Shown: one piece after another, positions 7,070-14,707 of the stretch | Numbering within the stretch: the first letter of the stretch is position 1 | How the letters are laid out: each line of letters starts with the position of its first letter | Origin: an uncultured Arsenicibacter sp. | GTDB taxonomy: Bacteria > Bacteroidota > Bacteroidia > Cytophagales > Spirosomataceae | Direction of reading: 5' to 3' | Assembly: GCF_945952095.1 (NCBI RefSeq) | Contig: NZ_CAMFHL010000140.1 | Location: 1 to 17,843 of the forward strand | DNA: 17,843 nt | Program-made: the position numbers and the translations under genes | The notes under the pieces: model-generated | The model's database searches: none | Told to the model about the DNA's origin: nothing | What the model saw: only the letters and a program-made list of their open reading frames with translations

Positions 7070-9259
7070 ATGTGGAAACTATACCTTTTTTTCAGCTTCG
7101 TTTGTTTACTATCGCATACAAGTGACGGGCAGGCCTTTTCGCCAGCAGTTCCCCGAACCGGAGAATCCGCACTCAACCCTGTACAATGTGATCAATACGT
7201 TGCGCAGATACTCAGCAAAACGGAAACACTTCAGCATCATGCGCGGTATCAGGAAACCTATCAAATCTATTTGCAGGCGCTCGAAACCGTCAGAAGCTGT
7301 CAATCTCCCCGCCATCAGCTCCCGATCCTGGTCAGTCTGGCAAAATTTGTAAAAAGCAGAGGCAATAAAGCGGCCGGCCTCGCCTACCTGAAGCAGCATT
7401 TACAGATTACGACTGCCCTCAAAAGTCATTCAGACAGTATTGTTAACTACACCCGTCAGGCAGATATTTATACCGCATTCGGTGATTTTCCACGATCTCT
7501 GGAAGTGTTGTTAAAAGCCCAGTCCATGGCAGAAAAGCCGCCCGTTTCACCCTTATTAACTGAAATAATGACGGATTTAGGGATGCTTTACAGCCTGGTC
7601 GGTGATTATGAACAAGCGTTTGACTATCAGAAGCGGGCGCTGAAGCGACTGAAGCCAGGCGAAGTCTCGAAAGAAAGTGCACTCATTCTGGCGCGTATCG
7701 GAGAAGCCCATCTGGTCCAGAACCAATACCGGGAAGCCATTCCTTATTTCAGGCAGGCGCTCCGGCAAACGCAACAACTGAAGATGGACACGTTTTCGGC
7801 GACCCTGACCGGTAACCTTGCCCGCACCTATGTAAATCTTGGTGATTACGAACAGACTTTTGCCTACGCACGGCCGATTATAAAGGCTTTTAAAAAGGTC
7901 AATAATCAGGGTTTTTTAACCTGGACGTATATAACGCTTGCCCGCGCCTATCTGAACACACAAAAGCCCGACAGCGCCCTCGTACTGGCCCTGCCTGCCT
8001 ACCGGAATTCAATTTTGCTGGGCAGCAAGGAAAACGCACGGGATGCCGCCAGCGTACTGGCCGATACCTATGCCCGGCAGAACGACTACACCAGGGCATT
8101 TCAGTTTCAGAAAGCGTACAACGCCTATAAGGACAGTCTCAACAGCGAACTTACCTCGCGGCGTGTTGCCTTTCTGGAATACAACCAGAAACTGTTGCAG
8201 AAACAAAGTCAGATCGCGCAGCTCCAGGAAGAAAAAGTACTCAACAACCGGGTCGTCAGCCAGCAGCGGCTGGTTGTACTGATGCTGCTTTTAGGACTGG
8301 GGGCGGGGGCCTTTCTGGTACGGCGGCTGATCATGACCAATCGCCGGTTAAAGGACAGCAATCAGCAACTGGCCATGCAGAAAGCCGAAATAGACGGACA
8401 GGCCAGCCGGCTAAAAACCCAGAATGAAGAAATCGACCAGCAGCGCCACCAGCTTCAGAACACCATTACCGAACTCCGGAATACCCAGAATCAGCTGGTT
8501 CTGAAAGAAAAAATGGCCTCACTCGGGGAGCTGGCCACCGGAATTGCCCACGAAATCCAAAATCCGCTCAATTTTGTCAACAATTTTGCCATTGTTTCTA
8601 CTACTTTAGTCTCCGAAATTAAAAATCACCTTAACGGAACAACAGATAACAAACCACTGGAGGTCGCCGACACCCTTACCGTAAACCTGGACCGGATTAT
8701 TCACCACGGCCAACGGGCAGAGTCAATCATTAAAGGGATGCTTCAGCACAGCCATCTGGGAACGGGCGACCGGCAGCCTGTCGATCTGAATGCGCTTGCC
8801 GGCGACTACTTACAGCAAACCCACAAAAGTGTATGTCAAAAGAATAAACGACTCAGCGATGTCCGGCTGTACCTGGATCTGCAACCTTGTCCGGATAAAG
8901 TAATGGCAGTGCCGCAGGACCTCGGCAGGGTCTTTGTGAACCTGTACACAAATGCTTTTTATACGCTCGGCGAGAAGATATTACAGTCCGCCGATGACTA
9001 CCAGCCCTGCATCTGGCTAAGTAGTACCTGTGTGGACAATCGGGTTATTTTACGCGTTAAAGACAACGGCATGGGCATTCCCGCAAACATTGTACACAAA
9101 ATTTTTCAGCCATTTTTTACGACCAAACCAACAGGTCAGGGAGCGGGTCTCGGCTTATCATTAAGCTACGATATTATTACGAAAGGCTACGGAGGGCAGT
9201 TGATTGTTGATACCCGGTGGGGAAAATTCACTGAGTTTTCGATCAGTATTCCTGTCTGA
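7070..9259 (+). CDS. Periplasmic-TPR sensor histidine kinase
   Basis: About 729 residues from ATG 7070. N-terminal signal (MWKLYLFFSFVCLLS...), then a periplasmic array of tetratricopeptide repeats (about 40-360; units such as LGDYEQTFAYARPIIKAF and YSLVGDYEQAFDYQKRAL). One transmembrane helix follows (about 400-420, LVVLMLLLGLGAGAFLV), then a Gln/Glu-rich coiled coil (about 425-480) and the kinase core. The phospho-accepting His494 is in GIAHEIQNPLNF; the N box is VNLYTNAF, G1 DNGMGI, and G2 GAGLGLSLSYDI. All catalytic motifs look intact and there is no receiver domain. In-frame ATGs at 7046 and 7058 would add up to eight residues; 7070 gives the most typical signal peptide. The hybrid regulator gene starts 34 bp downstream, so the two are probably co-transcribed and form a phosphorelay. 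The stimulus is unknown. Confidence 0.9.
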   Translation: MWKLYLFFSFVCLLSHTSDGQAFSPAVPRTGESALNPVQCDQYVAQILSKTETLQHHARYQETYQIYLQALETVRSCQSPRHQLPILVSLAKFVKSRGNKAAGLAYLKQHLQITTALKSHSDSIVNYTRQADIYTAFGDFPRSLEVLLKAQSMAEKPPVSPLLTEIMTDLGMLYSLVGDYEQAFDYQKRALKRLKPGEVSKESALILARIGEAHLVQNQYREAIPYFRQALRQTQQLKMDTFSATLTGNLARTYVNLGDYEQTFAYARPIIKAFKKVNNQGFLTWTYITLARAYLNTQKPDSALVLALPAYRNSILLGSKENARDAASVLADTYARQNDYTRAFQFQKAYNAYKDSLNSELTSRRVAFLEYNQKLLQKQSQIAQLQEEKVLNNRVVSQQRLVVLMLLLGLGAGAFLVRRLIMTNRRLKDSNQQLAMQKAEIDGQASRLKTQNEEIDQQRHQLQNTITELRNTQNQLVLKEKMASLGELATGIAHEIQNPLNFVNNFAIVSTTLVSEIKNHLNGTTDNKPLEVADTLTVNLDRIIHHGQRAESIIKGMLQHSHLGTGDRQPVDLNALAGDYLQQTHKSVCQKNKRLSDVRLYLDLQPCPDKVMAVPQDLGRVFVNLYTNAFYTLGEKILQSADDYQPCIWLSSTCVDNRVILRVKDNGMGIPANIVHKIFQPFFTTKPTGQGAGLGLSLSYDIITKGYGGQLIVDTRWGKFTEFSISIPV

Positions 9260-9293
9260 TTACAGCACACACCACATTTAGTCAGTTTAACCT

Positions 9294-11321
9294 ATGACCG
9301 CCAGAATTCTGGTTGTTGACGATGAACCTGATGTCGAACTTCTGCTGAAACAGGTGTTCCGCCATTTTATCGAAGAACAACACTACCACTTTTCATTTGT
9401 AAACAGCGGGCTCGAAGCCCTGGGCATTCTTAAGGCAGACAACCAGCTCATAGATGTATTGATGCTCGACATTAACATGCCGGACATTGACGGGCTCACG
9501 CTGCTGGATTACCTCGCCGGCTCCTCTTTTGACGGCATTACCATTATTGTATCGGCTTATGGCGACATGGACAATATCCGTACGGCCATGAACCGGGGGG
9601 CCTTTGATTTTATCCTGAAACCGATTCAGCTGACAGACCTGCAGGCAACACTCGACAAAGCCATTATTCAGGTCAGGGCCCAGCGGGAGTCGCAACGGAT
9701 CAAAGTCCTCGAAGAACTGAAAACACGGTTCTTCTCGAACATTACCCATGAATTCCGGACGCCGCTGACCCTTATCATGACGCTGGCAAAAGACCTGTTA
9801 GACCGGCAGGATCTTACTAAATCGGTTCATCAGGATCTGATGTCGATACTCCGCAACAGCAACCATCTGCTGCGGCTGATTAATCAGCTGCTGGATCTGG
9901 CCAAGCTGGAAGCCAATAAAATGGGGATTTCGCTCCAGCAAAGCGATCTGCTTCAGTTTCTGGAACAGCTCGTCAACGGGTTCCGGGCACAGGCAAAACA
10001 ACAATCCATGCTGCTGATAACGGATCTGCAGGTTAAAGGTATCTGGTTGTTCGACGCCGATAAGCTGGAAAAAATCATTTTAAATCTGGTATCGAACGCC
10101 TTAAAATTTACGGCTGAAGGCGGTACCGTAACCATTACAGCCACACCGTTCACCTCTGGCAGTTCACTCGAGTCACTGCCCAGCGTCGGCGTTGGCCCCA
10201 GCCAGCGGCAAGGCCTGCAACTGACTGTATCGGATACCGGCGTCGGGCTGACACAGGATCAGCAGGCCCACCTGTTCGACCGTTTCTACCAGGCAGACCC
10301 GTCCATGACCCGCGCCTATGAAGGCACCGGTATTGGTCTGGCGCTGGTTAAAGAGCTTTGTGATTTGTTAGGAGGCGAGATTACCGTGACCAGTAAGCCA
10401 GGGCAAGGAAGTGCGTTTTCGGTATGGCTGCCCATGGAGCCGCTGAACGAAGAACTAACCCCGATTCAGACGTCCGATGTGCTGTGGCCGCTGGCCGGTA
10501 ACGCTCCTGCCGAAATGCATCAGCCGGCGCCGGTAATTCAGGTACAGGATCTGCCGGGCGAAAGTGAGGAAAGCCCGCTTATTCTGATCGTTGAAGACAA
10601 TCAGGATCTGCGCATGTTTCTGGCCCGGGCATTGGGAAAACTGTACCGCGTTCTGACAGCCACCAACGGCAGGGAAGCCTGGGATATTATCACCCATGAA
10701 CTACCGGAACTAATCATTTCGGATGTGATGATGCCGTTTATGAATGGCTTTGAACTGTGCCAGCGGGTCAAGCAAACGCCGGAAACAAGCCACATCGCAG
10801 TCATGCTCCTCACGGCTAAAGCCGGGCAGGACAGCCGGATTGACGGGCTGAATGCGGGCGCCAATGATTACCTCCCCAAACCGTTTCATACCGACGAACT
10901 GCGCCTGCGGGTCCGGAACCTGCTGACCTATCAGCAACAACTCCGGACGTTTTACCAGCAACTGTTCCGGCAGCCGGATTCGTCGCTGAATCAGTCACTG
11001 GGTACCGACGACTTTATGCAGCAGTTATACGCTGCCATTGATGACAACCTCGACAATGCCGAGCTGACCGTTGAAGTACTGGCCACGGCCGTATCGGTAA
11101 GCCAGCGGACCCTGCACCGGAAACTCCAGGCACTGATCGGTATGAACGCCAGTGACCTGATCCGGTCATACCGGTTAAAGCGTGCGGCTCAGATGCTGCG
11201 GGAAGGACAAAGCATTACGTCGGCCGCCTATGCCACCGGATTTGAAAATCTGGCTTATTTTTCAACGCGGTTCAAAGAATTGTATACAATGACCCCAACT
11301 GAGTACATTAAAAGCCGGTAA
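9294..11321 (+). CDS. Hybrid regulator: REC-HisKA-HATPase-REC-AraC HTH
   Basis: 675-residue soluble regulator. The N-terminal receiver (about 4-122) has acidic pocket D9-D10, phosphoacceptor Asp59 (MLDINMPDIDG), Ser87 and Lys109. A short helical linker leads to a dimerisation domain with His152 (SNITHEFRTPLTLI). The HATPase domain (about 255-385) has N box LNLVSNALKF, DTGVGL and GTGIGLALVKEL. The second receiver (about 425-545) has ED acidic pair, Asp477 (ISDVMMPFMNG), TAK and KP. The C-terminal AraC-type double HTH (about 575-675) carries LATAVSVSQRTLHRKLQ and AYATGFENLAYFSTRFKELY. No membrane segment is visible, unlike classical Bacteroidota HTCS proteins with their fused periplasmic sensor; input likely comes from the TPR kinase encoded just upstream. 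All phosphotransfer residues look intact. Targets are unknown; direct repeats just downstream (11330-11365) are a candidate site. Confidence 0.94.
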   Translation: MTARILVVDDEPDVELLLKQVFRHFIEEQHYHFSFVNSGLEALGILKADNQLIDVLMLDINMPDIDGLTLLDYLAGSSFDGITIIVSAYGDMDNIRTAMNRGAFDFILKPIQLTDLQATLDKAIIQVRAQRESQRIKVLEELKTRFFSNITHEFRTPLTLIMTLAKDLLDRQDLTKSVHQDLMSILRNSNHLLRLINQLLDLAKLEANKMGISLQQSDLLQFLEQLVNGFRAQAKQQSMLLITDLQVKGIWLFDADKLEKIILNLVSNALKFTAEGGTVTITATPFTSGSSLESLPSVGVGPSQRQGLQLTVSDTGVGLTQDQQAHLFDRFYQADPSMTRAYEGTGIGLALVKELCDLLGGEITVTSKPGQGSAFSVWLPMEPLNEELTPIQTSDVLWPLAGNAPAEMHQPAPVIQVQDLPGESEESPLILIVEDNQDLRMFLARALGKLYRVLTATNGREAWDIITHELPELIISDVMMPFMNGFELCQRVKQTPETSHIAVMLLTAKAGQDSRIDGLNAGANDYLPKPFHTDELRLRVRNLLTYQQQLRTFYQQLFRQPDSSLNQSLGTDDFMQQLYAAIDDNLDNAELTVEVLATAVSVSQRTLHRKLQALIGMNASDLIRSYRLKRAAQMLREGQSITSAAYATGFENLAYFSTRFKELYTMTPTEYIKSR

Positions 11322-11329
11322 ATCTTTGG

Positions 11330-11365
11330 CCAAAAAACAAAAGCAATTGTCCAAAAAACAAAAGC
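11330..11365 (+). repeat. Two 15-bp direct repeats at 21-bp period, AraC-site-like
   Basis: CCAAAAAACAAAAGC occurs at 11330-11344 and again at 11351-11365, both preceded by TGG or TGT. The period is 21 bp, two helical turns, which is the geometry of paired AraC-family half-sites such as araI1-araI2. It begins nine bases after the stop codon of the AraC-type hybrid regulator. A weak TAAT-containing box lies about 22 bp further on (11387-11394). The repeat is exact; the regulatory role is inferred. Confidence 0.6.
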
Positions 11366-11487
11366 TGTATCCGTCAAAATATGCGATAATTGTAGCAGAT
11401 TATGAGATGAACTTCGACGTGCGTTTAGGGAAGACCGGGCCAGACAGGTGTGTTTAACAGGTGACATTCTAACCAGAAGACTCTCAT

Positions 11488-11550
11488 GATATAGAATGAA
11501 AGCAGATTCTACAATCAAAGCTTTCCAGCGAATAGCTTTCTAACTATATC
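11488..11550. other. Long imperfect stem in the gap after the hybrid regulator; possible structured RNA
   Basis: GATATAG (11488-11494) pairs with CTATATC (11544-11550), and after a symmetric 3x3 internal loop GAAAGC (11498-11503) pairs with GCTTTC (11535-11540). The 31-nt apical part can form a small GATT/AATC hairpin (11505-11516) and holds a second GCTTTC (11520-11525) competing for the same partner. With the direct repeats upstream and the terminator at 11581, the 289-bp gap could produce a small RNA. No convincing open reading frame or match to a known RNA family was recognised. Confidence 0.35.
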
Positions 11551-11580
11551 CATTCTGCCATACATCGTAAAGGAAGTTGC

Positions 11581-11607
11581 AAAAAGGGCTTTGATGAAGC
11601 CCTTTTT
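11581..11607. terminator. Bidirectional intrinsic terminator
   Basis: A perfect 11-bp stem (AAAAAGGGCTT at 11581-11591 with 11597-11607) and a 5-nt loop. A-run and T-run flank the GGGCTT/AAGCCC core symmetrically, so it can stop transcripts of the minus-strand quinone oxidoreductase, which ends 4 bp away, and any plus-strand transcript from the hybrid regulator side. Confidence 0.9.
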
Positions 11608-11610
11608 ACT

Positions 11611-12585
11611 TTATGGTGCAATGAGTAGTTTACCCATAACCTTGCGCGCCTGCATCTCCGTCAGGGCCTGTGCCGCCTGTTCCAGCGGATAAACCGCCTG
11701 AATGTGTGGTTTGATTTTACCGGTTTGCAGAAACTGAATAATTTCGGCCAGATTACGGGCGTTGTCTTTCGGCTGCCGCTCAGCAAACGCCCCCCAGAAT
11801 ACACCCACTACCGAGCAGCCTTTCAGTAAAGGCAGGTTCATCGGCAAGTCCGGTATTTTTCCCGCCGCGAATCCAACGACCAGATACCGCCCGTTCCAGT
11901 TCATAGACCGCAGCGCCGGATCGGCCAGCGCACCGCCGACAGGATCATACACCACATCGACGCCTTTGCCGCCGGTCAGTTCTTTCAGCCGGTTCCGCAG
12001 ATCGTCTTCGCTGTAGTTAATGGTTTCATCGGCCCCATATTCACGGCAAAGGGCCAACTTTCCGGCGGTCGATGCAGCAGCGATAACTGTTGCTCCCATC
12101 AGTTTACCAAGCATAACAGCGGCCAGTCCGACCCCGCCGGCCGCGCCAAGCACCAGCAGGGTTTCGCCGGGTTGCAGCTGCGCGCGGTCTTTCAGGGCAT
12201 GATACGATGTTCCGAACGTGTACAGCATTGACGCCGCCGTCTGAAAATCCAGCCCCGGCGGAATCGGAAACACCCGGCGGCTGTCAATTACCACGCCTTC
12301 GGCAAAACCACCCCAGCCGGTCAGCGCCAGTACGGCATCGCCCGGTTTCAGATGAGTGACGCCCTCCCCTACTGCCCTGATAACGCCCGCTACCTCACCG
12401 CCCGGCGAAAACGGGAACGGTGGTTTAAACTGGTATTTCCCGTCAATAATCAGCGTATCCGGAAAGTTGACACCGCAGGCTTTTACGGTGATCAGGACCT
12501 CATTCGCCGCCGGTACCGGCCAGTCAATATCATCAATCTGCAAGGTCTCCGGTCCGCCAAAGGACCGGCATAAAACAGCTTTCAT
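11611..12585 (-). CDS. Zinc-independent NADPH:quinone oxidoreductase-like protein (MDR superfamily)
   Basis: 324-residue cytosolic medium-chain dehydrogenase/reductase. The GroES-like N-terminal half carries the quinone oxidoreductase pattern VKACGVNFPDTLIIDGKY and the FSPGGEVAGVI block, without the zinc-ligand motifs of alcohol dehydrogenases. The Rossmann half has the NADPH-binding AAGGVG motif (148-153). VMGKLLIAP is the usual family ending, and the length is typical of the QorA-like group. It probably reduces quinones, enones or related acyl/aldehyde compounds with NADPH; the precise substrate is unknown. It is divergent from the acyl-CoA dehydrogenase gene, and the shared 138-bp spacer holds a minus-strand TAnnTTTG box and two palindromes, suggesting joint control and possibly a role in fatty-acid or branched-chain breakdown. 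The family call is firm. Confidence 0.92.
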   Translation of the reverse strand: MKAVLCRSFGGPETLQIDDIDWPVPAANEVLITVKACGVNFPDTLIIDGKYQFKPPFPFSPGGEVAGVIRAVGEGVTHLKPGDAVLALTGWGGFAEGVVIDSRRVFPIPPGLDFQTAASMLYTFGTSYHALKDRAQLQPGETLLVLGAAGGVGLAAVMLGKLMGATVIAAASTAGKLALCREYGADETINYSEDDLRNRLKELTGGKGVDVVYDPVGGALADPALRSMNWNGRYLVVGFAAGKIPDLPMNLPLLKGCSVVGVFWGAFAERQPKDNARNLAEIIQFLQTGKIKPHIQAVYPLEQAAQALTEMQARKVMGKLLIAP

Positions 12586-12632
12586 ATAGAATCGGGTTTA
12601 AGGCTTTCGTAAAACTATTTCTTAAATCAACA

Positions 12633-12640
12633 CAAAAATA
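12633..12640 (-). promoter_or_regulatory. Putative -7 promoter element for the quinone oxidoreductase gene
   Basis: On the minus strand this reads TATTTTTG, a full TAnnTTTG match, 47 nt before the ATG at 12585. The palindrome at 12649-12662 lies in the stretch between this box and its expected -33 region, so a bound repressor would block it. Confidence 0.5.
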
Positions 12641-12648
12641 TTTTAATT

Positions 12649-12662
12649 GTATGCTTGCATAC
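12649..12662. promoter_or_regulatory. Palindromic operator candidate 1 (GTATGC-TT-GCATAC)
   Basis: Perfect 6-bp arms around a TT centre. The same element occurs inverted at 12697-12711 with centres 48 bp apart. It lies between divergent oxidoreductase and acyl-CoA dehydrogenase promoters. Size and symmetry suit a TetR- or MarR-type dimer; the regulator gene is not in this window. Confidence 0.6.
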
Positions 12663-12677
12663 TATTAACGATCTTAT

Positions 12678-12685
12678 TTTATTTG
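12678..12685 (+). promoter_or_regulatory. Putative -7 promoter element for the acyl-CoA dehydrogenase gene
   Basis: TTTATTTG differs from TAnnTTTG at one base and lies 38 nt before the ATG at 12724, in line with the other starts here. It sits between the two palindromes, so repressor binding on either side would affect it. Confidence 0.4.
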
Positions 12686-12696
12686 TGACATAATTA

Positions 12697-12711
12697 GTAT
12701 GCAAGCATAAC
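12697..12711. promoter_or_regulatory. Palindromic operator candidate 2 (GTATGC-AA-GCATAAC)
   Basis: The reverse complement of candidate 1 apart from one outer base: TAGTATGCAAGCATA is shared between this copy and the complement of the first. It falls at or just after the expected transcription start of the acyl-CoA dehydrogenase gene, a typical repressor position. Confidence 0.6.
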
Positions 12712-12723
12712 AAACGACAAACC

Positions 12724-14535
12724 ATGATTGCGACGGACAACAAAGCGTCTATCAAAGGCGGAGAATTTCTGATCAAAGAAACCGACGCTGCTCAGGTATT
12801 CATCCCGGAAGAGTTTACGGAAGAGCAGCAGATGATTGCGGCTACGTGCCGGGAGTTCCTGGAACGTGAGATCTGGCCGCGTCTGGAAGATATTGATAAA
12901 GCTAAATCACCGGAGCTGATTTCATCGCTGATGGATAAAGCCGGTGAACTGGGCCTGTTAGGCACCTCGGTGCCGGAAGAGTACGGCGGATTCGGCATGA
13001 GCTTCAACACCTCCATGCTGGTAGCCGAAGTAACAGGTGCCGGCCATTCGTTCTCGGTTGCCTTATCGGCACATACCGGTATCGGCACCCTGCCGATTGT
13101 GTATTATGGCAATGAAGAACAGAAAGCAAAATACCTGCCTAAACTGGCTTCCGGCGAATGGAAAGCAGCTTACTGCCTGACCGAACCGGATTCAGGTTCA
13201 GATGCCAATTCGGGTAAAACAAAAGCGGTTCTGTCGGAAGACGGGCAGCACTATATCCTCAACGGGCAGAAAATGTGGATAACCAACGGTGGTTTCGCTG
13301 ATGTCTACATCGTATTTGCCAAGATTGAGGAAAACGGACAGACCGACAAGAACCTGTCGGCATTTATCGTAGAACGCTCTTTCGAGGGTATTACGATGAA
13401 TGAACCTGAGCATAAAATGGGTATCAAGGGCTCAGACACCCGGCAGATTTTCTTCAACGACCTGAAAGTACCGGCCGAAAACCTGCTGTCGGAGCGCGGC
13501 AATGGCTTTAAGATTGCGGTTAACATCCTGAATATCGGCCGTATCAAACTCGGTGTTGCTGCTGTCGGCGGATCGAAAGAAGTCATTAACAACGCTATCC
13601 GGTATTCAAACGAGCGGAAACAGTTTAAAACGCCGATCTCGCAGTTTGGTGCCATCAAGCACAAGCTGGCCGAAATGGCGGTTAAAGTATACGCCTCCGA
13701 ATCAGCATCATACCGCGCCGGTCAGAATATCGACGACCTGATCGAAGCCCTGAAGGCACAAGGTATGGCCGACGGCCCGGCGAAGCTGAAAGCGCTGGAA
13801 CAGTTCGCCATTGAGTGTGCGATCATGAAGGTGCACGGTTCAGAAGCCCTTGATTACGTAGTTGATGAAGGTGTTCAGGTATATGGCGGTATGGGTTACT
13901 CAGCCGACGCGCCGATGGACCGCGCTTACCGCGACGCCCGCATCAACCGGATTTTCGAAGGTACCAACGAAATCAACCGCATGCTGGTAGTCGATATGAT
14001 GCTGAAGCGTGCGATGAAGGGCGAGCTGGACCTGATGACACCGGCCATGGCTGTGTCAAAGGAAATCATGTCGATCCCGGACTTCGGCGCTGATGAAGAA
14101 GAAGGTTTGTTCATTGCCGAGAAGAAAGTGCTGCGGAACCTGAAAAAAGCAGCACTGATGGTGTCAGGAGCTGCCGTGCAGAAGTTTATGATGAAGCTCT
14201 CTGACGAACAGGAGATTCTGATGAACGTAGCCGATATGGCGATTGAAATTTACGCGGCCGAGTCGGTACTCCTGCGTGTTGAAAAAACAATTGGTCTGAA
14301 AGGAGAAGCCGCCATGAGTCTGCAGAAAGACCTGGCATTGGTTTACCTGCAGGAAGCCGTTGAAAAGGTCAATAACGCCGGCCGTGCTGCCATCACCTCG
14401 TTTGCCGAAGGCGACGAACTGCGTGTGATGCTGATGGGCCTGAAACGATTTACGAAAATTGAACCAATGAACCTGAAGGAGGCACGTCGCCGGATCGCCG
14501 ATGCGATGATTGCCGAAAACAAGTACATTTTCTAG
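12724..14535 (+). CDS. Acyl-CoA dehydrogenase, long form with C-terminal extension
   Basis: 603-residue flavoenzyme catalysing the first alpha,beta-dehydrogenation of beta-oxidation and passing electrons to electron-transfer flavoprotein. The N-terminal helical domain spans about 35-150. The middle beta domain begins YCLTEPDSGSDANSG and includes the flavin-contacting MWITNGG. The C-terminal helical domain ends with QVYGGMGYSADAPMDRAYRDARI and FEGTNEINR, where Glu412 matches the catalytic base position of medium-chain enzymes. About 170 further residues (430-603) form a helical extension as in VLCAD-like enzymes, so longer or branched acyl-CoAs are plausible substrates. It is a monocistronic gene with its own terminator, divergent from the quinone oxidoreductase, and probably regulated through the palindromes upstream. 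The family call is secure; chain-length preference is inferred. Confidence 0.95.
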   Translation: MIATDNKASIKGGEFLIKETDAAQVFIPEEFTEEQQMIAATCREFLEREIWPRLEDIDKAKSPELISSLMDKAGELGLLGTSVPEEYGGFGMSFNTSMLVAEVTGAGHSFSVALSAHTGIGTLPIVYYGNEEQKAKYLPKLASGEWKAAYCLTEPDSGSDANSGKTKAVLSEDGQHYILNGQKMWITNGGFADVYIVFAKIEENGQTDKNLSAFIVERSFEGITMNEPEHKMGIKGSDTRQIFFNDLKVPAENLLSERGNGFKIAVNILNIGRIKLGVAAVGGSKEVINNAIRYSNERKQFKTPISQFGAIKHKLAEMAVKVYASESASYRAGQNIDDLIEALKAQGMADGPAKLKALEQFAIECAIMKVHGSEALDYVVDEGVQVYGGMGYSADAPMDRAYRDARINRIFEGTNEINRMLVVDMMLKRAMKGELDLMTPAMAVSKEIMSIPDFGADEEEGLFIAEKKVLRNLKKAALMVSGAAVQKFMMKLSDEQEILMNVADMAIEIYAAESVLLRVEKTIGLKGEAAMSLQKDLALVYLQEAVEKVNNAGRAAITSFAEGDELRVMLMGLKRFTKIEPMNLKEARRRIADAMIAENKYIF

Positions 14536-14546
14536 GCAATACAATC

Positions 14547-14579
14547 CAACAATACACAACCAACAATACACAACCAACA
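14547..14579. repeat. Short tandem repeat, 14-bp unit
   Basis: CAACAATACACAAC occurs twice back to back (14547-14560, 14561-14574) and is followed by the first five bases of a third copy. It lies between the acyl-CoA dehydrogenase stop and its terminator, in a low-complexity A/C-rich stretch with no other feature seen. Confidence 0.75.
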
Positions 14580-14592
14580 TAACTAAAAGCCT

Positions 14593-14624
14593 AAAGCCGG
14601 TCCGAATTTCGGGCCGGCTTTTTT
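14593..14624 (+). terminator. Intrinsic terminator after the acyl-CoA dehydrogenase gene
   Basis: A 12-bp stem (14593-14604 with 14610-14621, one T-G wobble), core GCCGG/CCGGC, loop AATTT, followed by a T-run to 14624. Confidence 0.9.
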
Positions 14625-14669
14625 GTTTTCCGCAAACCCTGCTGACATAGGGCTGTCACTGCCTGATGT

Positions 14670-14677
14670 TATTTTTG
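14670..14677 (+). promoter_or_regulatory. Putative -7 promoter element for the GyrI-like gene
   Basis: TATTTTTG, a full TAnnTTTG match, lies 30 nt before the ATG at 14708. No clear TTTG -33 box was seen. Confidence 0.5.
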
Positions 14678-14707
14678 TTATAGTCATTTATTAAACAACA
14701 AATACTA

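Noticed and set aside
11407..11457. 16-codon open frame (MNFDVRLGKTGPDRCV) in the gap after the hybrid regulator
   Set aside because: Too short to support without conservation, and no ribosome-binding signal was seen. It remains a possibility if a transcript from this gap is confirmed.
11255..11518. 87-codon minus-strand frame over the end of the hybrid regulator and the direct repeats
   Set aside because: It overlaps the AraC HTH coding end; its internal AFVFW repeat is simply the 21-bp direct repeat translated, and no domain is recognisable.
11322..11610. Remnant of an insertion sequence
   Set aside because: No transposase fragment, terminal inverted repeats or target duplication could be found; the repeats are direct and short.
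14164..14580. 138-codon minus-strand frame at the end of the acyl-CoA dehydrogenase gene
   Set aside because: Antisense to the conserved C-terminal extension and crossing the tandem repeat; no domain or promoter seen.
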